Source: a virus. From it: a DNA stretch of 34,376 nt. A model generated the notes under the pieces. It worked only from the letters and a program-made list of their open reading frames with translations. It did no database searches and was not told the DNA's origin. The stretch is from positions 1 through 34,376 of IMG/VR virus record IMGVR_UViG_3300045972_000073; one strand, given 5' to 3'. Of this stretch, positions 12,992 to 22,604 are shown piece by piece (position 1 is the first letter of the stretch; each line of letters begins with the position of its first letter). The position numbers and the translations under genes are program-made.

Positions 12992-15900
12992 TCAGTCCCC
13001 GGAGACGGCGTCCTGCGCCATCGTGAGCGGGGTGGCAGGCTGCTTGGCCCCCCGGTCCCCGTACAGCCAGCCACTGGCGTTGTCGAAAATCCCCCGGTTA
13101 TGGACGCTGTCCGGGTTGTTGAACAGATCGGTCTCGTACTTGATCGCGCGTAGCGGGGAGTTGGCGGGGAGGGACCCCGCCATGAGCAGGGTGTTCAGCA
13201 GGTACTTCAGCTTCTCGTCCCCCGTCTTGCGATTGGACATGGCGGTGCGGACGGCCCGGTACCCCGCCTCCGCCAGCGCGTAGCTGGGGGACTGGAGGAG
13301 GCTGGAACTCTTCATCTTGCCCGTGACGGCGAGGTCCGCAGCCGCCGCACCGCCGCTGCCCCAACCCGGGAGCATGGCGAACGGAGCCGCCATCTCGTTG
13401 CGGAGGAGCCACGTGCTCCAGTCCTCGTCGTGCTCCTTGCCGTGGCCCAGCATCAGCTTGCCCATCACCACGCCGAAGGTCTGCATCGCCAGCATCCGGG
13501 CCCCGTACTCGATCCCGCTGACGCCCTTCTGGAAGGCCGACTGTTCCCGGGCGTTGAGGACCCGCTCCGCCCCCTCCTCGCGCGCCATCTGGAACAGCTT
13601 GGAGTAGTAGCCGTGGAACATGATGTTCATGCCCAGCCAGCCCTTGTCCGCCAGCAGCGCCGCCATCTCCTTCGGATCGTGCGTCGGCATGGAGGAGCGC
13701 ACCGCCTCGTCCGCCTTCTTCTGCGCCGCCTCCTTGGGCATGTGCAGGATCGCACGGTCGTACGTCATGTTAAAGATCGTGGCCGACATCATCTCGTCCA
13801 TGATCCGGATGTGGTCGAAGGCGTGGGAGCGGAAGAAGTCGGCGGTCTTGCCCACCGCGCCCGGGTGCTTCTGCATGAGATCGTCGTACCACCGCCGCAT
13901 GTCCGACTCGACCGTGCTGCGGCGATGCTCCAACTCGACCGGGGAGTTGGAGTGCGCCCTGAGCACCGCCTCGTTGGGGAGGCCCGACAGCATCCGGTCG
14001 AAGGCCCCGGCCAGCACCTCCTGCATCGCCGGGAGGGCGTGGACCGCGCCCCACCCATCCCGCATGGCACCGACCGCCAGCGGGTGCCACAGGTGCGCCA
14101 TCGCCACAGCACCGTTGTAGCCGATCGCGGAGTACGCGATCCCGCTGCGCGCCCACCGGGCCCACTTCGACTGTTCTTGGAGGTGCGACGGGATCGAGTC
14201 CGCAGCGTCCAGCGCCACGCGCTGGAGCCAGGCGTACGGCTGCTTGGCCTTCTCGGGAGAGAGATAGTCCGCCACCGCCTGCTTGAACGTGCCGTTCAGC
14301 AGGACGCGCCCAGCCTCCTGCACGAAGTCCCCGAAGGCGTAGTCGTGCAGCACCTCCCGGATGTGCTGGGGGTAGTTGGCCCAGTTGAGATCGGGGGCGC
14401 GACCCACGTAGTTGGTCCGCGACTCCAAGAACCCGCGCGGGGTCTGCGGACGACCGGCGGCGTCCGTCCCAAGGCGAGCCGCCATGCGTTGGTTGGCCGA
14501 CTGATCGTTGGAGAGATCCCACTTCACGGGCCAGTAGCCGCCCCGGTAGGATGTCTCCGTGCCGTCAGCGAACTTGATCGCGTACCCCATCAGCTTGGCA
14601 GGCTCCAACTCCAGCCCGTACCGCTTCATGTGGACCTCCTGCTCCAGCGGGAGCAGCTTCTTCTCCGAGATCTCGTGCTCTTTCTGGATGTGCTCCAGGT
14701 CCGCCCGGGTCAGGTACTTACCCGCCGCCTTCAGCACGTCATGCTCCGTCAGGTGCATGGAAGTGAGCAGCTTCTTGCGCCCGGTCTCCGTGCCCATCCA
14801 CTTGAGCATGGTCAGCAGGTAGTTCTTGGTCAGCGGGGTGCTGTACCTGCCGTTGACGCCCAGGTTGTCCTTGGTGGCGAGACCGAGATCCTCCGCCAGC
14901 CCCGGCAGGACCTTGAAGCGATCCTTCTGGGCCGCGTTGTCATCCCACAGGGCCTTGTAGTCGGCGTAGATCGTCTTCTGGAGGTTCTCGAACGTCGTGC
15001 GCGCCTGGACGAAGTTGTCGAAGATCGGCTCCGCCACCCCCATCTGCTTGAGGAGAACGCGGATCTCGGACCAGTTGGCGTCCCGGGCCTCCATGAAGCG
15101 TCGCGCCGACGCCCACTTGGACTCCTGGGTCTTGTCCACCGCGACGAAGGGCAGCGGGATCGGGTTGCCGTCCTTGTCCAGCTTCACGTCGGGGGTGGGC
15201 TGGCCCGACATGTGCTCGACGGCGGCGGCGACGATCTCGTCCGCGCTGCGGCGCTGATCCAGGATGCGCCGCTCGTTCGCCTTCTTGGCGATGTGCTGGA
15301 TGTTCTTGATCGCGTCGTAGACGAACTTCGCGTCCTGCGGGGTCAGATCCTCGAACGAGGTCGTGCGGGAGAGAATCTCCCTGAGTCGATCGACCGCCAT
15401 CTTCGGCGCGTCGGGGGAGCGCGGGATCTCCTTGCCGTCAGGGCCCTTCTCCGGGATGTCCTTCGCCCACAGCGGGGCGAGGTGCGAGCCCCACCCGTTG
15501 TCGGGGTGGTTGACCACCGCCAGGAAGGCGTCGATCTTCGCGGGGTCGGGCTGCGCGCCCTCCCGCATACCGATCGCCGCCAGGATGGAATCGTGCAGGT
15601 CTTGCAGCGACTTGTGGACCTTGCCCAGCGCCCCACGCCACTCGTCGGAGTTGACCTCCCGCTTGATGCTCTCCCACCGCTCCGCCACCGTCTTGGAGAC
15701 GACCCGGGACTCGCGGTACAGCCAGTGCTGGAGCGCCGCCTTGTCGAGCAGGTCCCACGCCTTGTCGATCTTGCCAGCGGCCAGAGCCTCCTGGGCCTGC
15801 CGGGCGTAGTCCCCCGCGCTCTTGGCGAACGCCTCGGGCTTGATCTCCTTGATGGTGCCCCCAGCCAGGATCTCCTGAGCCTGCGCCCTCCACATCTCGG

Positions 15901-18900
15901 GGGTCATGTTCGACCGCAGCTGACGGCGGTAGTCGAGGTTCTGCGATAGCACCCGCAGCATCTTGGTGATCGCCAGCGTGGTCTTGGAGGTGTGAACCCC
16001 GTCCAGCGCCGCCGCCGCCAGGGCAGTGGGATTCTGGATCAGGTCGTTGTTGTACGCGCTCTGGAGCCTAGCGTCCCGCTCCCGAGTGATGTGCTCCCCT
16101 TCCGGCAGGGCGTTGCCCAGGCGGGAGAGCATCATCTCGATCCCGTTGGCGGTCTCCGACTGCTTCTTCTGGAAGCCAAACTCACGCGACCAGTCGTCCA
16201 GCGGGAGGGACTTGTCCTCGCTCTTGGTGAGGAGATCGCGATTGACGGAGCGGATGCGCTCCACCATCTCCTTGCCGCCGTACGCCTCGATCTCCGACTC
16301 CAGCATGCGGGCAGGCTTGCCGTCCGCACGGGTGAAGAGGATCTTGCGTTCCTCCGACCCGTCGAGCGTCTCGCCGTGCGTGACGAAGTGGAGGAGGTTG
16401 TAGACGGGGCTCTGCTTCAACTCCTCGCGCACCTCAGCCGTGATCCGCTCCTTCTCCTTGGTGAGGAAGCGGCGGTCCTTGGCCTTGATCGCGCGAAGGA
16501 GGCTCTCGTGAGCCTCCTGCAACGCCTGCTGCCGCGTCTCCTTGAGCGCCGCCTTCTCCTCCGGGGACTTGGCGTGCTCCGCGACGGCGTCCGACAGGTT
16601 GAGGACGCCGCTGTCGGCTACGGCTTTCCGGGTGGCTCGGTCGGCGGTGGCGAGGACTTCAGCGGGTTGCGGCTGATCACGTCCTTCACCCTCCGCCGCA
16701 TCTCCACGTCCGTCATGCCCGGCGTCCACACCACTTCCCCGTGCAGACTCATCTCGCCGGGTTGCAGCTTCCCTTGCTGCGCTCTGCTCAGCATCTGTTG
16801 CATCACGGACGGTGATTCGTCCTGCGGCTGATCCCTTTTCATGGAGCCCCTTCTTCCCGTCTTCCGTCTTCTTGAACGCCTGGAGCGCGGCCTCTGCGGC
16901 GCTGCTGTTCTCACCGATCCCCGACGCGAAGCCCATGCCCTTGAGCATGTAAATCTTCCCGGCTTCCACGTCATGGTACACCACCACGGCGGTGGCCGCA
17001 CGCTGCTTGATTTCCTCGTCCACCGCCTTCAACGTCTCCAAATCTCGATGGGATCCGAGGAACTCGTCGCCGTGTGGATGCGACGCGCTGATCATGTCGC
17101 CCGTGACGGCTTCGACGATGGCCCCCGTCATCTTGATCGCGTTGTCCGCCAGTCCCTTGCTCGCCGCGTTCATCGCCGCGAGATCACGAAGGTCGCCAGA
17201 CCAGACGTGTTCCCCCGGCTTGAGGGACGCAGCCAGCCCAGCGGAGGAGAGCAGCCCCGTCATGGGGTCGTAGTACGCCTTCAGGGCCTCGCCCGCCGGG
17301 AGGGCCCCGTACGCCTTCTCCAGGTCGGGGTGGATGGGCTGATCGACCTTGTCCTCCGGGAAGGCGATCTTCTTCGGGTCGGTCTCCACGACGCCGCGCG
17401 GCTTTTCCGGCGGCACCTCCAGCAGCTTGCCATCCGGCCCGTAGGTGCGGGGCTTGGCCCTGGTGCCTGCGTTCTCTGCCGCCTTGCGAGCGGCGAGATG
17501 CTCTGCCTGCGCCTTGCTGATGGACTCCGACGCCGCCCCGGTGAGGGAGAACCCCTTGGCGGCGGTGATCTCCTGCGCGCGGGCCAGCAGCTGGGCCAGA
17601 CGCTCCTGGCCCTTGCCGTCGTGATCGGGAAGGATGGCGCGGAAGTCGCCCCCCACCTTGCCGATCTCGATCCCCAGTTCCTTGGCCGCACGGTGGAGCG
17701 CCACGCCCTGCGCCCGGTACAGGAAGTCCCCGGTGTCATGCCCGCTGGCTGCGAGGTCGTTGACCCACTTCGCGCCCTCGGTGGCGATGTCGCCCTCGAT
17801 GAACTTGACGCCCTGATCGAGCAGCTGCTTGCGGCGCACCCCGTACCCACGCTCGTTGTAGAGCCCGGTGTTGGGGTCGTAGTAGTACGACCGCATGCGC
17901 TGGTCGGGGGTCAGGCTGTTGTGGTGCGCGGTGACGCGCTCCTCCAGCGAGGCCCGACCCGCCTCGGTGTACGCGCCACCCGGGCCGAAGGAGTGTTCGT
18001 AGACCTCCTTCATCGTGAGGTCCTTCGCACCGCCGTGGATCGCCTTCACGGAGAAGAGGACGGCCCTGGCCTTCGCGTCGTTGGACTCCCCCGGGCGCAC
18101 CCCCGCCTTCCCCGAGTCGTCGCCGCCCAGCCACTCCAGGTGACGCTGGTAGATCAGCTTCTCCTCGGGCGTGAACCCCTTGAGACCGCCCTTGAGGATC
18201 CGCCCGGCCTCCTGCGTGCTGGCCTCCGCCCGACGCCGCACCTCGCCCAGCGACAGGTCCCGCTGGTCGAACCGGCCCTCCATGCGGATCAGTTCCGAGA
18301 AGTTGGCCGACGCGCCGATCTTGCCAGCGTGCTCGATGGGGATGTAGAGGTCCGTCAGGCCGCGCCGCACCTGGCGATCGTAGAACACCCCGCCGTCGCC
18401 CATCGCAGCCGCCACGATGTCTCGGAGGCTGGCCCCCTGCGCCTTGGCGTGCTCCTCCGCCAGCGCCCGGTCGAGGAAGAGGTAGCGCGCGCCACCGACC
18501 TCCTTGGAGGTCGTCTTGATCATCTGGGCGTACAGCGTGGGGTTCTCCACCGCCAGCTTGTCCGCCTCGTAGAAGTCCCCCATCGCCTTCAGCCGCTTGC
18601 CGGTCTCGATGGCACGCGCGTAGCGCCCGTGCTCCTCCACGAAGCGCCGACCGACGCCGAACACGAAGATCGGACCCATGTAGTTGGCGTCCGACCAGCC
18701 CGACCTGATCGTAGACGCCAGGGCGTCCGCGTCGGGGGTCTTGCCGGTGAGGCTCAACTCCACCAGCTGATCAGCGGCCTCGTTGAAGCCGTTCTGCGCC
18801 GCCATCGTGGCCTTGCCGTAGAGCCAGTCAGTCCCCAGCCGCGCCACGCCCCGCCCCGCGATGCCCCGAAGGCTGTCAGCCTTCAACGCCCCGGTGAAGA

Positions 18901-20107
18901 CCTGCTTCTCCGCCAGCCCTAGCGCCGCGAGAGGTCGCGTGCCGAACACGTCGGCCAGCCCCACCGACATCAGCTTGCCGCCCAGCGCCGCCTCACCCGC
19001 CGCCAGGGGAAGCGCCAGCAGTGCGTTCCCGCCCGACGCCTCCTTGGCCCGATCGTACAGACCGGGAAGCAGATACACCGAGTTGGCGATCGTCACACCT
19101 CGGAGGTGCGCCGCCGACAGCAGCTGGATCGCCTCGGGCGTGGTGAGCGCCCCGGCCTTCGCCACGGTGGCCGCCTCCCCAACCAGCCCAGCCTCCGCCA
19201 CCCCGGTGAGGGCCCTCGCCTTCGACAGGGCAGCGACCTCGCCGCCCGCGTACGCCGCCAGCGCCATTGGGATGAACTCCACCGCCATCTTGGTGGCCTT
19301 CGCCGCGTACAGCGTCTTCTGCCCCTCGACAGGGCCGATCTGATCAAGGCTTCCGCGCTCCGCCGCGGCCTTCGCCGATCGCTCCTCCGCCGCTGCGCCG
19401 CCGTGGTACCACCGCGCCACAGGGCTGCCCTCCCGATCGGCAGGGAGCAGGTCCAGCAGGCCCGCCGCACCCTCGTTGAGGATCTGTCCCGTCTTGTGCC
19501 ACATCTCCGGGATGTCGCTGGTGATCACCTTCTTCGCCAGCGCGTACGGGTACGGGTCCACGCCCGGGTCGTCACCGTAGTTGGGGAGCCCCGTCAGCCA
19601 GAACTGCGCGCCCTTCAGCGCGCCCGTGTTGGTGAGCGGGATCGTCGGGTTCTCGCGGATGTATCCGGCGAACTCCGGGTGCTGCTTCTTGGCCCCCTCC
19701 CAGTCAAACTGACCCGCCATCTCCCGGTACTTCGGCAGGTTCTGGGCGATCGCGTCGAAGTCCACCGCCCCGCCAGTGATCGCCAGCCACGAACCGACCT
19801 CGCTCGTCTCCCCCAGCTTGGCCTGCGGACGAGACGCCGCCCACTTGATGTACTGCTCGTGCAGGGACTTGTCGTTGGAGTACCGGAACATGTCCTGGGA
19901 AAACCCAGGGATCACCTTATCCATCGGGCCCGTGTACAGCGTCGGGTCCTGCGCCGGGGACATCGGAACCTGCGTGTCCCGCCCGTAGCTGGAGGGAACC
20001 TGCGGGGACGTGGTGGCGTCCTGCCCGTAGCCGCCCTTCGGGGGCGTGGTGGCGTCCTGCCCGTAGCCGCCCTTCGGAGGGGTCTGGTCGTCCTGCCCAT
20101 ACGGCAT
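12992..20107 (-). CDS. Giant ejection (internal virion) protein with two tandem GGDEF-like domains
   Basis: A 2371-residue protein in the position of T7 gp16, almost twice its usual length. ATG 20107 is preceded by AGGAGAT. Residues 3-36 are a 12-residue YGQD repeat; ~280-400 hold several hydrophobic Ala/Gly/Leu helices. Domain 1 (~738-880) has DPNTGL (D744), D773, VND (N783), GHDTGD (789-794) and GGDF (819-822). Domain 2 (~940-1090) has DPMTGL (D947), D972, N980 and HGDEF (1012-1016), then a GMGFASGIG strand. These are GGDEF landmarks at near-normal spacing. A low-complexity linker (~1095-1160), long helical regions and a C-terminal hydrophobic segment (ARMLAMQTFGVVMGKLML) follow. I see no lytic transglycosylase ES…GNP motif. 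It likely enters the host during DNA ejection. Confidence 0.9.
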   Translation of the reverse strand: MPYGQDDQTPPKGGYGQDATTPPKGGYGQDATTSPQVPSSYGRDTQVPMSPAQDPTLYTGPMDKVIPGFSQDMFRYSNDKSLHEQYIKWAASRPQAKLGETSEVGSWLAITGGAVDFDAIAQNLPKYREMAGQFDWEGAKKQHPEFAGYIRENPTIPLTNTGALKGAQFWLTGLPNYGDDPGVDPYPYALAKKVITSDIPEMWHKTGQILNEGAAGLLDLLPADREGSPVARWYHGGAAAEERSAKAAAERGSLDQIGPVEGQKTLYAAKATKMAVEFIPMALAAYAGGEVAALSKARALTGVAEAGLVGEAATVAKAGALTTPEAIQLLSAAHLRGVTIANSVYLLPGLYDRAKEASGGNALLALPLAAGEAALGGKLMSVGLADVFGTRPLAALGLAEKQVFTGALKADSLRGIAGRGVARLGTDWLYGKATMAAQNGFNEAADQLVELSLTGKTPDADALASTIRSGWSDANYMGPIFVFGVGRRFVEEHGRYARAIETGKRLKAMGDFYEADKLAVENPTLYAQMIKTTSKEVGGARYLFLDRALAEEHAKAQGASLRDIVAAAMGDGGVFYDRQVRRGLTDLYIPIEHAGKIGASANFSELIRMEGRFDQRDLSLGEVRRRAEASTQEAGRILKGGLKGFTPEEKLIYQRHLEWLGGDDSGKAGVRPGESNDAKARAVLFSVKAIHGGAKDLTMKEVYEHSFGPGGAYTEAGRASLEERVTAHHNSLTPDQRMRSYYYDPNTGLYNERGYGVRRKQLLDQGVKFIEGDIATEGAKWVNDLAASGHDTGDFLYRAQGVALHRAAKELGIEIGKVGGDFRAILPDHDGKGQERLAQLLARAQEITAAKGFSLTGAASESISKAQAEHLAARKAAENAGTRAKPRTYGPDGKLLEVPPEKPRGVVETDPKKIAFPEDKVDQPIHPDLEKAYGALPAGEALKAYYDPMTGLLSSAGLAASLKPGEHVWSGDLRDLAAMNAASKGLADNAIKMTGAIVEAVTGDMISASHPHGDEFLGSHRDLETLKAVDEEIKQRAATAVVVYHDVEAGKIYMLKGMGFASGIGENSSAAEAALQAFKKTEDGKKGLHEKGSAAGRITVRDATDAEQSAAREAATRRDESARGSGVDAGHDGRGDAAEGEGRDQPQPAEVLATADRATRKAVADSGVLNLSDAVAEHAKSPEEKAALKETRQQALQEAHESLLRAIKAKDRRFLTKEKERITAEVREELKQSPVYNLLHFVTHGETLDGSEERKILFTRADGKPARMLESEIEAYGGKEMVERIRSVNRDLLTKSEDKSLPLDDWSREFGFQKKQSETANGIEMMLSRLGNALPEGEHITRERDARLQSAYNNDLIQNPTALAAAALDGVHTSKTTLAITKMLRVLSQNLDYRRQLRSNMTPEMWRAQAQEILAGGTIKEIKPEAFAKSAGDYARQAQEALAAGKIDKAWDLLDKAALQHWLYRESRVVSKTVAERWESIKREVNSDEWRGALGKVHKSLQDLHDSILAAIGMREGAQPDPAKIDAFLAVVNHPDNGWGSHLAPLWAKDIPEKGPDGKEIPRSPDAPKMAVDRLREILSRTTSFEDLTPQDAKFVYDAIKNIQHIAKKANERRILDQRRSADEIVAAAVEHMSGQPTPDVKLDKDGNPIPLPFVAVDKTQESKWASARRFMEARDANWSEIRVLLKQMGVAEPIFDNFVQARTTFENLQKTIYADYKALWDDNAAQKDRFKVLPGLAEDLGLATKDNLGVNGRYSTPLTKNYLLTMLKWMGTETGRKKLLTSMHLTEHDVLKAAGKYLTRADLEHIQKEHEISEKKLLPLEQEVHMKRYGLELEPAKLMGYAIKFADGTETSYRGGYWPVKWDLSNDQSANQRMAARLGTDAAGRPQTPRGFLESRTNYVGRAPDLNWANYPQHIREVLHDYAFGDFVQEAGRVLLNGTFKQAVADYLSPEKAKQPYAWLQRVALDAADSIPSHLQEQSKWARWARSGIAYSAIGYNGAVAMAHLWHPLAVGAMRDGWGAVHALPAMQEVLAGAFDRMLSGLPNEAVLRAHSNSPVELEHRRSTVESDMRRWYDDLMQKHPGAVGKTADFFRSHAFDHIRIMDEMMSATIFNMTYDRAILHMPKEAAQKKADEAVRSSMPTHDPKEMAALLADKGWLGMNIMFHGYYSKLFQMAREEGAERVLNAREQSAFQKGVSGIEYGARMLAMQTFGVVMGKLMLGHGKEHDEDWSTWLLRNEMAAPFAMLPGWGSGGAAAADLAVTGKMKSSSLLQSPSYALAEAGYRAVRTAMSNRKTGDEKLKYLLNTLLMAGSLPANSPLRAIKYETDLFNNPDSVHNRGIFDNASGWLYGDRGAKQPATPLTMAQDAVSGD
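20000..20101 (-). repeat. 36-bp tandem repeats encoding YGQDATTPPKGG at the ejection-protein N-terminus
   Basis: Three near-identical 36-bp units in a row encode Y-G-Q-D-(A/D)-(T/Q)-T-P-P-K-G-G, starting at residues 3, 15 and 27. A fourth decayed copy (SYGRDTQVP) follows at residue 40. The segment should be disordered and may serve as a packing or docking tail. It lies at the start of the 2371-residue gene. Confidence 0.85.
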
Positions 20108-20116
20108 CGTGATCTC

Positions 20117-22039
20117 CTACTTCTTGTACATGACGGTGTCGCTACCGGGCATCCGGTAGGGGGTGCCGGGAGGAGCCTTGTCGTACTCTTCCTTCGACAT
20201 CTCCGGGGCGGTGACCTTCACTGGTACCTTCTTCGGCGGGGGCGGCGGGGGAGCCCCGGCCCGCTCCCCGGCGACGGTCCCAGGCTTGGCGATCTCCGCC
20301 CTCAGCCCCGGGCGTGTGTCATCGACGAAGCCCAGGAACCTCTTGCCGATCGTCACCGGGTCCCGCCACTTCTTCATGGCGTCCTCGTAGACCTTGTCGG
20401 CATCGACCGGACGGTCCTTACCACCGCTCGCGTTGGCGGCGGCGCGGAGGGTGGCCTCGATGTCCGCCTTGGCCTTGTGGACGCCAGCGACCTGCTCCGC
20501 CGAGACCGAGACGCCCGCCATCCCGCCCGTGGCGATCTTGGTCAACTCCTGCTCCGCGTCCCGCAGCTTCTCCTTGACCCACGGCGGATCGGCCACGACC
20601 TTCGCCGCGCCACCCACCTTCTTGACGAGGTCGGCGTAGTCGCGAGCGTTCAGTGGGGTCTTGCCAGCAGGCCCGTACTGCTGCTCGAACTCCCCGATCC
20701 CCTGCGTGCCGTCGTACATCTTGGGCGTGGGGGCGTCGGCGGCGGTCTCCTTGTAGTACGCCGACAGCGCCGACCACTCGTCATCCGTGCGCTTCGACGG
20801 CGTCGGGGCCCGCGCGTCCTTGAGCAGGGCCTCCTTGTAGGAGGTGAGCAGCTTCTCCGCCTCCCGGGTGCTCGCGATCTGTTTCCACGCAGCGGAGGAG
20901 GTCACGGCAGTGATGTCGCGCGTGGCGTTCCACACGGAGGCCACCCCGCCGATGTACGTGCTGTACTCGGCAGCCAGCTTGACCTGCTCCCGCGCGTTGT
21001 AGGTGGCGAGCGAGAGGTTCGCCTGCTCGAACTCCTTGGCCTTGCCCGGGATCACATGTCGCACGCCCTTCGCGTCCTTGGGGGCGTACTGATCCTCCAG
21101 CACCGCGAACCCGGCGGGGTTTGCCGCCTCCCAGCGCGAGAGCGGACCCACCTTGAGGGCGGCGTTGATGCCCGACGCCCTGCCGCCCTCGTCGTCGGAA
21201 ATCCCCGCCAGCTTGTGCTTCCACAGCGCGAGATCCTTCGCGCCCAGCGTCGTCGCCACGTTGAACTTGTTCCCGGAGACGGTGACATCCCCCTCCAGCA
21301 GTTTCAGCGCGTGGCGCGCCGCCGCCGCGCTTTCCGTCCCGGTGGTGGAGGCGACCGCCACGGAGGCGTCGAGGTAGGCATCGAGGCCCTCCTTGACCGA
21401 CTTGGTCAGGGCCTGCGCGACGAAGCCGCTCTTGTCCGCCGGGTCGTGACCCTTCTTGATCAGGTACTTCACGTCCTCGTGAACCATGCTGGTGATCCCA
21501 GCCTCCAGATCACTCTTCGACTTCTCGAACGCGCCCTCCGTCTCGGTGGGGAGGACGGCATCCTTCGCCTGCTCCTTGCCCAGCGACCGCTTCCCCACGT
21601 AGCTGTCGTGCTCCCAGGTCGCGTACTCCGTGGCGGCATGGTCCTCCACCCGCTGGGCGTGGATCAGGATCCGTCGCCGGGACTCGGCTCGGAACAGCTT
21701 CTGCGCCAGCGGGTCCTTGATCGTCTTGAGTTGCTCCTCGATCGCCTCGTCCATAGCGTCGAGCACCGGCTTGGTGTTCTGCGCCGCCTCGCCCTTGGCC
21801 CGGCTGCGGTACTGCGCCACGATGGCGCTGACCTGTCGGTCGGCTGCGATCGTACGGTCATCGGCCACGGTCTCCGCCGTCATCTGCCGCTGGTGTGCGA
21901 TGATCTGACGGGTCAGGCTCTCCGCATCCCCCACCGCCTGCGTGAACGAAGAGCGGTCCACGATCGCAGGGCGCTCCATCGGGAGCCCCAACGGCTGGAC
22001 CTTGACCTCGGACTCCGTCTTCTCGGGCTGCTGGGCCAT
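20117..22039 (-). CDS. Ejection (internal virion) protein in the T7 gp15 position
   Basis: A 640-residue protein; the ATG directly follows the previous stop (TAAATG) with AAGGAC upstream. It is almost wholly alpha-helical and Ala/Lys/Glu-rich, as expected for podovirus ejection proteins that assemble on the portal and form a conduit across the periplasm. Segments such as LDAMDEAIEEQLKTIKDPLA and GFVAQALTKSVKEGLDAYL fit the family's N-terminal region. The C-terminus carries a proline run (GAPPPPPPKKVPVKV) followed by SKEEYDKAPPGTPYRMPG, a likely linker plus short docking motif. Assignment rests mainly on gene order between gp14- and gp16-like genes and on composition rather than on diagnostic residues. 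Confidence 0.75.
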   Translation of the reverse strand: MAQQPEKTESEVKVQPLGLPMERPAIVDRSSFTQAVGDAESLTRQIIAHQRQMTAETVADDRTIAADRQVSAIVAQYRSRAKGEAAQNTKPVLDAMDEAIEEQLKTIKDPLAQKLFRAESRRRILIHAQRVEDHAATEYATWEHDSYVGKRSLGKEQAKDAVLPTETEGAFEKSKSDLEAGITSMVHEDVKYLIKKGHDPADKSGFVAQALTKSVKEGLDAYLDASVAVASTTGTESAAAARHALKLLEGDVTVSGNKFNVATTLGAKDLALWKHKLAGISDDEGGRASGINAALKVGPLSRWEAANPAGFAVLEDQYAPKDAKGVRHVIPGKAKEFEQANLSLATYNAREQVKLAAEYSTYIGGVASVWNATRDITAVTSSAAWKQIASTREAEKLLTSYKEALLKDARAPTPSKRTDDEWSALSAYYKETAADAPTPKMYDGTQGIGEFEQQYGPAGKTPLNARDYADLVKKVGGAAKVVADPPWVKEKLRDAEQELTKIATGGMAGVSVSAEQVAGVHKAKADIEATLRAAANASGGKDRPVDADKVYEDAMKKWRDPVTIGKRFLGFVDDTRPGLRAEIAKPGTVAGERAGAPPPPPPKKVPVKVTAPEMSKEEYDKAPPGTPYRMPGSDTVMYKK

Positions 22040-22603
22040 TTACCCGTCCTTGGGGCCGCTGTAGCCCACGCTGGGAAACTGCTGGCTGTAGTCCACCAGC
22101 GGATCCACGGGGCCGTTGCTGTTGCCGGCGGCCCCACCCCCTGAGTCCACGTTCCCCGACTTCGGGTCGAAGGACCCTGACGCGGCTCCGTAGGACGCCA
22201 CCGACGAGATGAAGGACACCGCCTCACCGGCCATCGCCCACTTCGCTGAGGTCTGATCGGCCTTCGCCTCGTCGCGGTAGTTCGCAGCCTGGAGTTCGTA
22301 GCCCAGCGCGGCGCGAGCCGCGTTCATGCGGATCTTCGCCACGTCGAGGGCCGTCACTGCCGCCGTGCTCTCCCGCACCGACGCTGGGGAGCCCTCGTTG
22401 GTGACGACGTTGCCGTGGGCGGCGGCAGCAGTCCCGGCCGCCTTGATCAGACCGCCCCGCTCTTTCATGTCCGCAGCACCCGTGAGACCGAGATCGCGGG
22501 AGTCCCCCGCCATCATATCCGACCGGCGAGCGTTGTTGGACGCTGCCGCCGCTTTGGCCTGATAGGCGTCCACCGCCGACGCGCCCGAGATCACACCGCC
22601 CAT
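22040..22603 (-). CDS. Internal virion protein in the T7 gp14 position
   Basis: A 187-residue protein from ATG 22603, preceded by GGGAG and one base from the previous stop. The N-terminus MGGVISGASAVDAYQAKAAA followed by long Ala/Arg helices (VAKIRMNAARAALGYELQAA) is typical of gp14-like proteins, which embed in the outer membrane during DNA ejection. A small hydrophobic helix (SVASYGAASG region, ~140-160) may be the membrane-active part. The C-terminal ~40 residues are Gly/Ser/Pro-rich and likely disordered. The gene order gp13-, gp14-, gp15-, gp16-like is intact. Confidence 0.7.
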   Translation of the reverse strand: MGGVISGASAVDAYQAKAAAASNNARRSDMMAGDSRDLGLTGAADMKERGGLIKAAGTAAAAHGNVVTNEGSPASVRESTAAVTALDVAKIRMNAARAALGYELQAANYRDEAKADQTSAKWAMAGEAVSFISSVASYGAASGSFDPKSGNVDSGGGAAGNSNGPVDPLVDYSQQFPSVGYSGPKDG

Positions 22604-22604
22604 A

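Noticed and set aside
12992-20107. Lytic transglycosylase or virion RNA polymerase in the giant protein
   Set aside because: No ES…GNP muralytic motif and no RNA polymerase catalytic motifs were found on reading the whole protein.
16841-22144. Very long plus-strand open frames (693 and 1012 codons) opposite the ejection proteins
   Set aside because: They mirror the GC-biased third positions of the minus-strand genes, are His/Arg/Leu/Val-rich without motifs and have no ribosome-binding sites or operon fit.
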